From: Lentisphaeria bacterium UBA1784
Lineage (GTDB): Bacteria > Verrucomicrobiota > Lentisphaeria > Victivallales > Victivallaceae
Length of the DNA: 10,994 nt
Direction: 5' to 3'
Assembly (NCBI GenBank): GCA_002315455.1
Contig: DCGG01000047.1
Span: 8,890 to 19,883 of the forward strand
The notes under the pieces are model-generated. The model had not been told where the DNA came from and searched no databases. It was given only the letters and a program-made list of their open reading frames with translations. The translations under genes were made by a program, and so were the position numbers. Of the stretch, positions 5,514 to 10,994 are shown piece after piece. Positions within the stretch are counted from its first letter, which is position 1. Each line of letters opens with the position of its first letter.

Positions 5514-6785
5514 ATGGGAAGCATGGTTTTTCAGGAGGAGATTCCCGTTCGGGGGAAAGCCTATGACGTGATCGTCGCCGGAGGCGGCGTGGCCGGACTG
5601 GCGGCGGCGCTCACGGCCCGCCGGGCCGGAAAAAAAGTGCTTCTGATCGAAAAGAGCACGATGCTGGGCGGCCTCGCCACGCTGGGCCTCATTAACCTCT
5701 TTGTGCCGATGTGCAATGGCCGCGGCAAACAGATCATTTTCGGGCTGGCGGAGGAATTTCTGCGTTATTCCATCCAATACGGCTGGTGCAGGATGCCCGA
5801 CGAATGGCGCAACGGAGAACCAAAGCAGCCCACCGAAGTCCGTTACATCGCCAGTTTTTCTCCCAATATTTTCGCCGTGGCGCTGACGGAATTTTTCGCC
5901 GCAGAAGGGATCGAACTGCTCTTCGACGTGACGGTATCGACTCCCGTGATGGAGGGGAAACACTGCAAGGGACTCATCATCCAGGGGAAATCCGGACGGG
6001 AGTTCATCCGCGGCTCCATTATCGTCGACACCACCGGGGATGCCGATCTTCTGCGCCGCGCCGGGGTCCCGACCCGCAAGCGCGGGAATTTCACCACCTA
6101 CATGGGCAGAATGATTACGCTGGATGGCTGCCGGAGGGCGGCGGAAAGCGGGCGCATCGAGGACGCCTTCAGCCGCGTCTCCGGCTACGCCATTGATCTC
6201 CATGGCAGGAACCAGCCGCCGGAAATCCCCCTGTGCGACGGGACCGACACCGATCAGGTTTCCCATTATATTGAACTCAATCAGCGCAAACTTTTCGAGA
6301 ACATCAAGGGTGACACCCCCGAAAGCCGCGAGATCGTCACGCTGCCCGGCATGGCGCAGTTGCGGACCACCTGCTGCATCGACGGGGATTACACGCTTCA
6401 GGAGTCTGACACCTACCGCCATTTTGACGACTCCATCGGAGCCACCTGCGACTTCGAGCGTCGGGATTTTCTGTACGAAATGCCCTATCGCATCCTGATC
6501 CGCTCGGGATTCGACAATCTGATTACCGCCGGACGCTCTGCCGCCGGAGAGGGATACGCGTGGGATGTGATCCGGGTGATCCCCCCGGCAATCATCACCG
6601 GTCAGGCGGCGGGGAACGCGGCGGTCGTCGCGCTGGATTCCCGGTGCGGCATCGACAAGGTTGACGTTGTGAAGGTCCAGGCGAAGCAAGCGGAACAGAA
6701 CGTCATGCTCCACTTTGATGATGCGCTAATCCCGAAAGATCTCGAAAACGCCGGGGAACCAGGCGAGGATTACGGACACATTTAG
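5514..6785 (+). CDS. FAD-dependent oxidoreductase (FAD_oxidored, PF12831-like)
   Basis: The 423-residue flavoprotein opens with a Rossmann dinucleotide-binding motif: YDVIVAGGGVAGLAAAL at residues 17-33 (GGGVAG 23-28), with Glu46 placed to bind the FAD ribose. GGLATLGLINLF follows, as in the PF12831 family. The second family mark, IVDTTGDADLL, lies at 170-180. The third, DNLITAGRSAAGEGYAWDVIRVI followed by TGQAAGNAA, starts at 334. Members of this family are abundant in Lentisphaerota, Planctomycetes and Bacteroidetes, often beside sugar-catabolism genes; few have a defined substrate. No signal peptide is seen, so it should be cytoplasmic. It has its own promoter and ends 58 nt before the WYL regulator on the same strand. 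The partner substrate (sugar, sugar acid or other alcohol) cannot be read from the sequence. Confidence 0.88.
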   Translation: MGSMVFQEEIPVRGKAYDVIVAGGGVAGLAAALTARRAGKKVLLIEKSTMLGGLATLGLINLFVPMCNGRGKQIIFGLAEEFLRYSIQYGWCRMPDEWRNGEPKQPTEVRYIASFSPNIFAVALTEFFAAEGIELLFDVTVSTPVMEGKHCKGLIIQGKSGREFIRGSIIVDTTGDADLLRRAGVPTRKRGNFTTYMGRMITLDGCRRAAESGRIEDAFSRVSGYAIDLHGRNQPPEIPLCDGTDTDQVSHYIELNQRKLFENIKGDTPESREIVTLPGMAQLRTTCCIDGDYTLQESDTYRHFDDSIGATCDFERRDFLYEMPYRILIRSGFDNLITAGRSAAGEGYAWDVIRVIPPAIITGQAAGNAAVVALDSRCGIDKVDVVKVQAKQAEQNVMLHFDDALIPKDLENAGEPGEDYGHI

Positions 6786-6804
6786 GGCGGACGCCGATCC
6801 CGAA

Positions 6805-6823
6805 ACTGACGTTTTCTGTCAGT
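6805..6823. promoter_or_regulatory. Operator copy 2: ACTGAC-N7-GTCAGT ahead of the WYL regulator
   Basis: Within a longer perfect inverted repeat, GAAACTGAC-N7-GTCAGTTTC (6802-6826, 9-bp arms), sits the same core and spacing as the site at 5347-5365. It ends 17 nt before the ATG at 6844 and just ahead of the ribosome site GGAAGG, a position suited to autoregulation by steric block. No T-run follows, so it is unlikely to be an intrinsic terminator for the oxidoreductase, although the transcript could fold into a hairpin here. Confidence 0.65.
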
Positions 6824-6843
6824 TTCCCCGGAAGGTGCAGAAA

Positions 6844-7893
6844 ATGGAAAAAAGTTCAGCGCAGGCCAAAAACATTACCCGGATGCAGGTGTTCCGCATG
6901 GCGCGGATCGTTTCGCTTTTGAAGCAGAACCGCTATCCGTCGGCTGAACGTCTTCTGCGCGAGTACGAGAAGTTGGAGTACGAGGAGAGCCTGCTGATCC
7001 GTCCCTCCTACAATATCCGCACGGTCTATCGGGACGTGGATTCGCTGAAGAACGACTTTCACTGCCCCATCGCCTACAGTCAGGCGCGCAAGGGCTACTA
7101 CCTCACCGACCACACGTGGGAGTTCAACTGCCCGGCGCAACTGTCGGAATCCGCCATGTTCGCGCTGGTCCTCGGCGCGCGCATCGCCGAGGACGTATTC
7201 CCCGACCCTCTGCGCGGGCGCATCCGCACTGCTGTGGCTGAGATCCTCAAGGGCAACAATCCGGACTTCCTCGACACGGCGCTTCTGCATTCCCTCAAGG
7301 TTTTTGCGGAGTCGGGAGCCGTGCGGGATTCCGCGGTCTTCCCCGTCGTTTTCGAGGCATGGCAGACCCACCGGCAACTCCGCATTTTCTACGACGACAT
7401 GAGGGGAGGGAAGCCCGTGGAGCGCGTCGTGGACCCCCACGTCCTTTTCCTCTACGTGCGCGAGTGGCGGATCAAGGCCTTCTGCCACCTGCGGAAGGCG
7501 CCGAGGACCTTCGTGATCAGCCGGATCGTCAAGGCGGAACTTCTGGAGACCTCCTTCGTGCCCGACAAAGCGATCATCGATTCGGTGTCGCTCGACACCA
7601 TCGTGGCGTGGAAGAAGTATCCCGACGTGAAGATCCGGCTCACCGGAGACGCCCGGAAATTCGTCTCGTCCTACCGGATGCACTCCCGGCAGACCCTCAC
7701 CGAGGAACCTGACGGCAGCTGGCTTTTCACCATTCCGGAAGTCCCGGAGCAGGTAGTGGTACCGTGGATCCTCTCCCAGCAGGGCGACGCCATCCCTCTT
7801 GCTCCGCCCGAGATTGTTGACGCGGTGAAAGCCGCCGGCCAGGCCCTCCTCAAGAGAATGCAGCAGACGGATTTTGCTCACGAAGCCCCGTGA
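6844..7893 (+). CDS. YafY-like transcriptional regulator with HTH, WYL and WCX domains
   Basis: The 349-residue product has a winged HTH at about residues 16-90: RIVSLLKQNRYPSAERLL, then IRTVYRDVDSL as recognition helix, then the wing KGYYLTD. Between the two HTH helices lies an unusual insert (YEKLEYEESLLIRPSYN, 41-57). A WYL domain follows at about 165-235; the namesake triad is WRI at 208-210 (EWRIKAFCH), so Tyr and Leu are replaced. A WCX-type C-terminal region begins near 260. WYL domains sense small ligands such as nucleotides or ssDNA; these proteins act as repressors or activators. I chose the ATG at 6844 with GGAAGG 8 nt upstream; a GTG at 6835 would add three residues but overlaps that SD. 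It lies directly after a palindrome shared with 5347-5365, which suggests self-control and control of neighbours. Confidence 0.88.
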   Translation: MEKSSAQAKNITRMQVFRMARIVSLLKQNRYPSAERLLREYEKLEYEESLLIRPSYNIRTVYRDVDSLKNDFHCPIAYSQARKGYYLTDHTWEFNCPAQLSESAMFALVLGARIAEDVFPDPLRGRIRTAVAEILKGNNPDFLDTALLHSLKVFAESGAVRDSAVFPVVFEAWQTHRQLRIFYDDMRGGKPVERVVDPHVLFLYVREWRIKAFCHLRKAPRTFVISRIVKAELLETSFVPDKAIIDSVSLDTIVAWKKYPDVKIRLTGDARKFVSSYRMHSRQTLTEEPDGSWLFTIPEVPEQVVVPWILSQQGDAIPLAPPEIVDAVKAAGQALLKRMQQTDFAHEAP

Positions 7894-7985
7894 TTTTCAT
7901 TATTGATTTCAAAAGTTTATTGAACCGCGGATCGCGGAGAGAAGCGCTTTGCTATCACGTTTTTTGTTTCTGGCGAAATGGTGGG

Positions 7986-8033
7986 ACCTCCTGAAACTTT
8001 CAGGTTGCCCGCTTTTCAGGACTGGCAGGAGGT
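7986..8033. repeat. Nested inverted repeats at the convergent ends of the regulator and dehydrogenase genes
   Basis: ACCTCCTG (7986-7993) is the reverse complement of CAGGAGGT (8026-8033); inside it, CCTGAA-ACT-TTCAGG (7990-8004) forms a smaller stem sharing bases. The block spans the TGA of the dehydrogenase gene at 8016-8018. It may serve as a structure at the transcript ends, but there is no T-run directly after it on either strand. The remaining 7894-7985 holds no gene; CCGCGGATCGCGG at 7925-7937 is a short palindrome. Confidence 0.35.
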
Positions 8034-9437
8034 TATGACTTTGCCCGGATTCAGGATCCCTGCAGGATCAAAGAGCTGCTTGATGCCGGCCATCAGCGCC
8101 ATTTCATCCGTCGAAAGCGCTTCATTGAGATAACCTTTTTTCGCAAACCCGATCCCATGTTCGCCGGAAACTTTGCCGCCCAGTTCCTGAGCCTTGCCGT
8201 AAAGTTCCCCGAAAACCGCCGACAGCATTTTCTGCCATGCGGTTTCATCCAGCTCATCACGCAGGACGTAAATATGCAGATTTCCGTCGCCAGCGTGTCC
8301 GAACGAGCGTATCCGAATCCCGAATTTATCTTGAAGCGAATGCGAAAACTGCACGAATTCGGCGAAGAATTTCCGGGGGATGACCACGTCGCACTCATCC
8401 ATTTCCGTAGTGCTTGCCTTGATGGCTTCCAGAAAGGCGCCGCGTGCGCTCCAGATGGATTCGTTGCGTTCCTCCGTATCGGCAATGAAAACGTCCAGCG
8501 CGCCCAGTTCCTCTATACAGCGGTGCGCCACCGCCTCGTAAACGATGTCGATCTCCTGCTGGCACATGCCGTCGAAAGTGAGCAGAAGATAGGCATCCGC
8601 ACTGTTGTCCGGGAACTTGCGGTTCAGGAATTTTTCCGAGGCAAGGATCACTTCCCGTTCCATGAATTCCGCGGCGGTCGGAACGGAACTTGTGCGGATG
8701 ACCTCCGGTACGGCGGCAATGGCGGTTGCTACGTCGGGGAAGGGGACCAGCAGGCTGATCTTGAATTTCGGCAGCGGGATCAGTTTCAGGATGAGTTTCG
8801 TGATCACTCCGAGGGTGCCTTCCGAACCGATCAGCAGATCCTTCAGATCATAGCCGGAACTGTTTTTGACGACTTTACCACCGAGTTCAAGAATGCGTCC
8901 GTCGGCGAGAACCACGGTCATGCCGCGCACGTAATCACGGGTGACGCCGTACTTGACGGCGCGCATACCGCCGGCATTGGTATTGACGTTGCCGCCGATG
9001 CTGGCCGTCTTTTCCCCGGGATCCGGCGGATAGAACAAGCCGTGAGGCTCCACGTACTTGGCAATGTCCATCAGCAGTACGCCGGGTTCCAGCGTGAGTG
9101 TCATATTCTTTTCATCGAATTCGAGAAAATGGTTCATGAGCGAGAGATCGAGCATAATGCCGCCGTACAGGGCAACCGATGCTCCGACCAGTCCGGTGCC
9201 TTGACCGCGGGGCGTCACGGCAATGTGATGTTTCTGTGCATACCGGAGAATGGCGGAAACTTCTTCCGTGCTTTGGACTTTGACCAGAACGTCCGGGGCG
9301 CGGCGTACTCCGCCGAGTTCATCGTGATGGTAATCTTCGCTGATCTCACTGCCGGAGATCACCCGTTCGGGCGAAGTTACGGACTTCAGATATTCGATAT
9401 CTGCCGCTTCCGGGGTATGATAATTCCGGCTGTTCAT
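8016..9437 (-). CDS. FAD-linked D-lactate/2-hydroxyacid dehydrogenase, GlcD type (LctD-like)
   Basis: The 473-residue protein has the full GlcD/D-lactate dehydrogenase architecture. The PF01565 FAD-binding part contains PRGQGTG (76-82), GGNVNTNAGGMRAVKYG (148-164) and IGSEGTLGVITK (203-214). The FAD_oxidase_C part has GHAGDGNLH (380-388) and SGEHGIG (424-430), whose histidines bind substrate or metal. It oxidises a 2-hydroxyacid such as D-lactate or glycolate with FAD. It is the third gene of etfB-etfA-ldh: the ATG at 9437 overlaps the preceding stop by 4 nt (ATGA), with AAGGAG 9 nt upstream. In Acetobacterium woodii this three-gene set makes the Ldh-EtfAB complex, which drives lactate oxidation with NAD by confurcating reduced ferredoxin. 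By homology this is the same soluble cytoplasmic complex. Exact substrate and stereochemistry are not certain; glycolate is an alternative. Confidence 0.88.
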   Translation of the reverse strand: MNSRNYHTPEAADIEYLKSVTSPERVISGSEISEDYHHDELGGVRRAPDVLVKVQSTEEVSAILRYAQKHHIAVTPRGQGTGLVGASVALYGGIMLDLSLMNHFLEFDEKNMTLTLEPGVLLMDIAKYVEPHGLFYPPDPGEKTASIGGNVNTNAGGMRAVKYGVTRDYVRGMTVVLADGRILELGGKVVKNSSGYDLKDLLIGSEGTLGVITKLILKLIPLPKFKISLLVPFPDVATAIAAVPEVIRTSSVPTAAEFMEREVILASEKFLNRKFPDNSADAYLLLTFDGMCQQEIDIVYEAVAHRCIEELGALDVFIADTEERNESIWSARGAFLEAIKASTTEMDECDVVIPRKFFAEFVQFSHSLQDKFGIRIRSFGHAGDGNLHIYVLRDELDETAWQKMLSAVFGELYGKAQELGGKVSGEHGIGFAKKGYLNEALSTDEMALMAGIKQLFDPAGILNPGKVITSCQS

Positions 9438-10633
9438 CCGTTGATTTCTCCTTTCATTGCCTCGATCCGGGCAATCAATCCCGGAATGATCTCATAAACG
9501 TCTCCGACGATCCCGACGTGGGCGATGTTGAAAATCGGCGCCTCCGGATCGGTGTTGATCGCCACGATGAACTCGCTGCCGTTCATGCCGGCGGCAAACT
9601 GCACCGCACCGGAGATCCCGCAGGTAATGATGAGTTTGGGCTTCACGGTACGGCCGGAAAGACCGATCTGGTGCCGGGGGTCAAGCCAGCCTGCTTCCAC
9701 AACGGCGCGGGAACATCCGAGCTGTGCGCCGAGGAGATTGGCGAGACGCCGGATCATGGAAATGTCCTCCGGTTTTTTCAGACCGCGGCCGACGGCCACA
9801 AGAATATCCGCCTCCTCGATCCCGCATTCGGCGCTTTTCCGGTTCATGGCAAGAAATTCGATGCGGGAGAAGAACGAGGCCGCCGTTGGACAGTGACGGA
9901 TGATCCTGGCATGAGGTTCGGTTTTTTCCGGCGCCGAAAAGATCTTGTAGCGAACGGTTGCAAACTGCGGACGCGTGAATGGTGTATTGATGTGCGCCAT
10001 GATGTTTCCGCCGTATGCGGGCCGGATCTGATCGAGATCCGTGTTGGTCTGGATGTCCAGCATCGTGCAGTCTGCCGTGAGTCCGGTGCGGAATCTGGCG
10101 GCGGCGCGGGGTGCAAGCGAACGCCCGATGGGGGTCCCGCCCACCAGAATGACGGCAGGTTTCACCTCGCTCACAAAGGCTTCCAGTTCGGCCGTGTATG
10201 GCTCGATCCGGAAATGTTCCAGTTCCGGCGCATCGTAAACGTGGATCTCATCCGGGCCATACGCGGCAATTTTCCGGACGGCGGCATCCGTTTGGTATCC
10301 CTGAACGAAGCAGAAGACCTGCTGATGGATCTTTTGCGCCAGATCGCGGGCTTTGCCCAGAAGTTCCAGCGAAACCGGATGAACGTCTCCATCCAGCAGT
10401 TCCGCTGCCACGGCAATGCCGCGCCACTGCGTTTTATCTGCAACGGACCGCTGGATATCTTCCACGTACTCAAAGACCCCGCCGCCTTTTTTACAGCACA
10501 TCCGGCACATTCGGCACCCGGCATTGATGGCAAGTTCTCCATTGGCTTCAACTTCGATCGCGCCGAACGGACAAAGTGCAGTCAACGCGGCATGATCCAC
10601 GATTTTTTCCTGATGAATGACTATTTTTGCCAT
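9434..10633 (-). CDS. etfA: Electron transfer flavoprotein alpha subunit with N-terminal Fe-S domain (EtfA/LctC type)
   Basis: The 399-residue product starts with a short ferredoxin-like segment: Cys21 (CPFGAIE) and Cys40, Cys43, Cys46, Cys47 (GCRMCRMCC). That is enough for one [4Fe-4S] cluster, as in EtfA of the Acetobacterium Ldh-Etf complex. An Etf N domain follows from about residue 72. The C-terminal FAD domain has RAVVEAGW (309-316), HQIGLSGR (321-328), GISGAVQF (339-346), VAINTDPEAPIF (357-368) and GIVGDVYEIIP (374-384). The usual GAIQH is GAVQF here, with Phe346 in place of the His seen in housekeeping Etf. The start at 10633 gives the Fe-S domain and has GAGG 10 nt upstream; an upstream in-frame Met at 10717 would lie inside etfB. 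It is separated from etfB by 2 nt and overlaps the dehydrogenase gene by 4 nt. Confidence 0.92.
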   Translation of the reverse strand: MAKIVIHQEKIVDHAALTALCPFGAIEVEANGELAINAGCRMCRMCCKKGGGVFEYVEDIQRSVADKTQWRGIAVAAELLDGDVHPVSLELLGKARDLAQKIHQQVFCFVQGYQTDAAVRKIAAYGPDEIHVYDAPELEHFRIEPYTAELEAFVSEVKPAVILVGGTPIGRSLAPRAAARFRTGLTADCTMLDIQTNTDLDQIRPAYGGNIMAHINTPFTRPQFATVRYKIFSAPEKTEPHARIIRHCPTAASFFSRIEFLAMNRKSAECGIEEADILVAVGRGLKKPEDISMIRRLANLLGAQLGCSRAVVEAGWLDPRHQIGLSGRTVKPKLIITCGISGAVQFAAGMNGSEFIVAINTDPEAPIFNIAHVGIVGDVYEIIPGLIARIEAMKGEING

Positions 10634-10635
10634 GA

Positions 10636-10994
10636 TCACCGCACCTCGCTTAAAAATTTCCGGTCCGAGAGCATCCGGAAAAGGCGGTCCGTCAGTTCTG
10701 TGCCGGCCCCCTCCCATTTTTCATTGCCGGCGGCCGGTGCCGGGGGAAAGATCCGCTTGACTTGGGTCGGTGAGCCGTTCAACCCGTAGTGCATCGGATC
10801 CTGATCCTCCATATCCGCGAAGGTATAAGTGGTGATCTTTTGGTCCCGGGTCGCCAGTTTTCGGCGGAATGAGGGCAACCGGGGTTCGCAAATCCCCTTT
10901 TCCACGGTGACGAGACAGGGAAGTTGTATGCGGAGCGCCAGAGAATAAAGCGGAATGTCCGTCTCAAGGTCCAGCGTTTTGCCGTCGTCGGACA
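10636..10994 (-). CDS. etfB: Electron transfer flavoprotein beta subunit (EtfB/LctB type), 5' part missing
   Basis: The frame is open to the window edge; 118 C-terminal residues are visible. LPCLVTVEKGICEPRLPSFR followed by RKLATRDQKITTY is the strongly conserved EtfB C-terminal signature (usually P.V.TV..G.NEPRYPS...I..A.KK.I). NGSPTQVKRIFPP is the subfamily's later motif. EtfB binds AMP in housekeeping Etf, and the bifurcating FAD plus NAD in the LctB/CarD/FixA group; the visible part cannot decide, as the FAD-binding residues lie in the missing N-terminal portion. It ends with TGA 2 nt before the etfA ATG, so the two are translated together. The remaining C-terminal segment (GTELTDRLFRMLSDRKFL) is the long arm that wraps the partner. 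Confidence 0.9.
   Translation of the reverse strand, partial: SDDGKTLDLETDIPLYSLALRIQLPCLVTVEKGICEPRLPSFRRKLATRDQKITTYTFADMEDQDPMHYGLNGSPTQVKRIFPPAPAAGNEKWEGAGTELTDRLFRMLSDRKFLSEVR

Noticed and set aside
5361..6713. A 450-codon minus-strand frame opposite the FAD oxidoreductase
   Set aside because: Shadow of the real gene, no domain, and it begins inside that gene with no ribosome site; it would also cross the divergent promoter region.
6802..6826. The 9-bp-arm palindrome as an intrinsic terminator of the FAD oxidoreductase
   Set aside because: The stem is not GC-rich, no T-run follows, and the same core with the same spacing recurs at a promoter, which fits an operator better.
7925..7937. 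CCGCG-GAT-CGCGG as a terminator of the WYL regulator gene
   Set aside because: The stem is only 5 bp and the nearest T-run (7960-7965) is more than 20 nt away.
9518..10789. A 423-codon plus-strand frame opposite etfA and etfB
   Set aside because: The opposite strand encodes clear EtfA and EtfB motifs; this frame has none and is a mirror artefact. The same holds for 8157-9497 opposite the dehydrogenase.
1..10994. CRISPR array, tRNA or rRNA genes, insertion sequences, attachment sites
   Set aside because: No spaced direct repeats, transposase motifs or recognisable RNA gene folds were seen when reading the window; the 16S-like GGATCACCTCC at 4812-4822 is a ribosome site seen on the opposite strand.

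Overview
The window is GC-rich, gene-dense bacterial DNA with four blocks of alternating orientation: plus 2-2856, minus 2863-5267, plus 5514-7893, minus 8016-10994. Gene content suggests a fermentative, probably Gram-negative bacterium. It has a Kdo/WaaP-like kinase, a PF12831-type FAD oxidoreductase beside a WYL regulator, a propeller glycosidase-like protein and a lactate dehydrogenase-Etf operon. This mix would fit the Lentisphaerota/Victivallales or neighbouring PVC-type gut bacteria. That placement is inference from gene content and style; there is no rRNA in the window.

Block 1 (plus): the C-terminal part of a small-molecule/LPS kinase-fold protein, a YifB/ComM-type AAA+ ATPase and a Nudix hydrolase, tightly spaced as one operon. 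Block 2 (minus): a split-barrel FMN-binding (PNPOx-like) protein with an apparent signal peptide; a cytoplasmic five-bladed-propeller glycosidase-like protein with its own strong promoter; and a small cassette of a secreted, Thr/Arg-rich repeat protein followed by a 34-residue membrane peptide whose Shine-Dalgarno sequence swallows the stop codon of the gene before it.

Block 3 (plus): an FAD-dependent oxidoreductase with a good sigma70-type promoter, then a YafY-like WYL regulator. Block 4 (minus): etfB (partial), etfA with an N-terminal Fe-S domain, and a GlcD/D-lactate-dehydrogenase-type flavoprotein, coupled by a 2-nt gap and an ATGA overlap. This is the layout of the electron-bifurcating/confurcating lactate dehydrogenase complex (LctBCD type).

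The most interesting signal is non-coding. A palindrome ACTGAC-N7-GTCAGT occurs twice, at 5347-5365 and 6805-6823. The first lies in the divergent intergenic region between the small secreted/membrane cassette and the FAD oxidoreductase. The second lies just ahead of the WYL regulator gene. The two copies have the same spacing and related flanks, so I propose they are operators of the WYL regulator. It would control itself, the oxidoreductase and/or the secreted/membrane cassette as one small regulon. This is a sequence-based inference and has not been tested.
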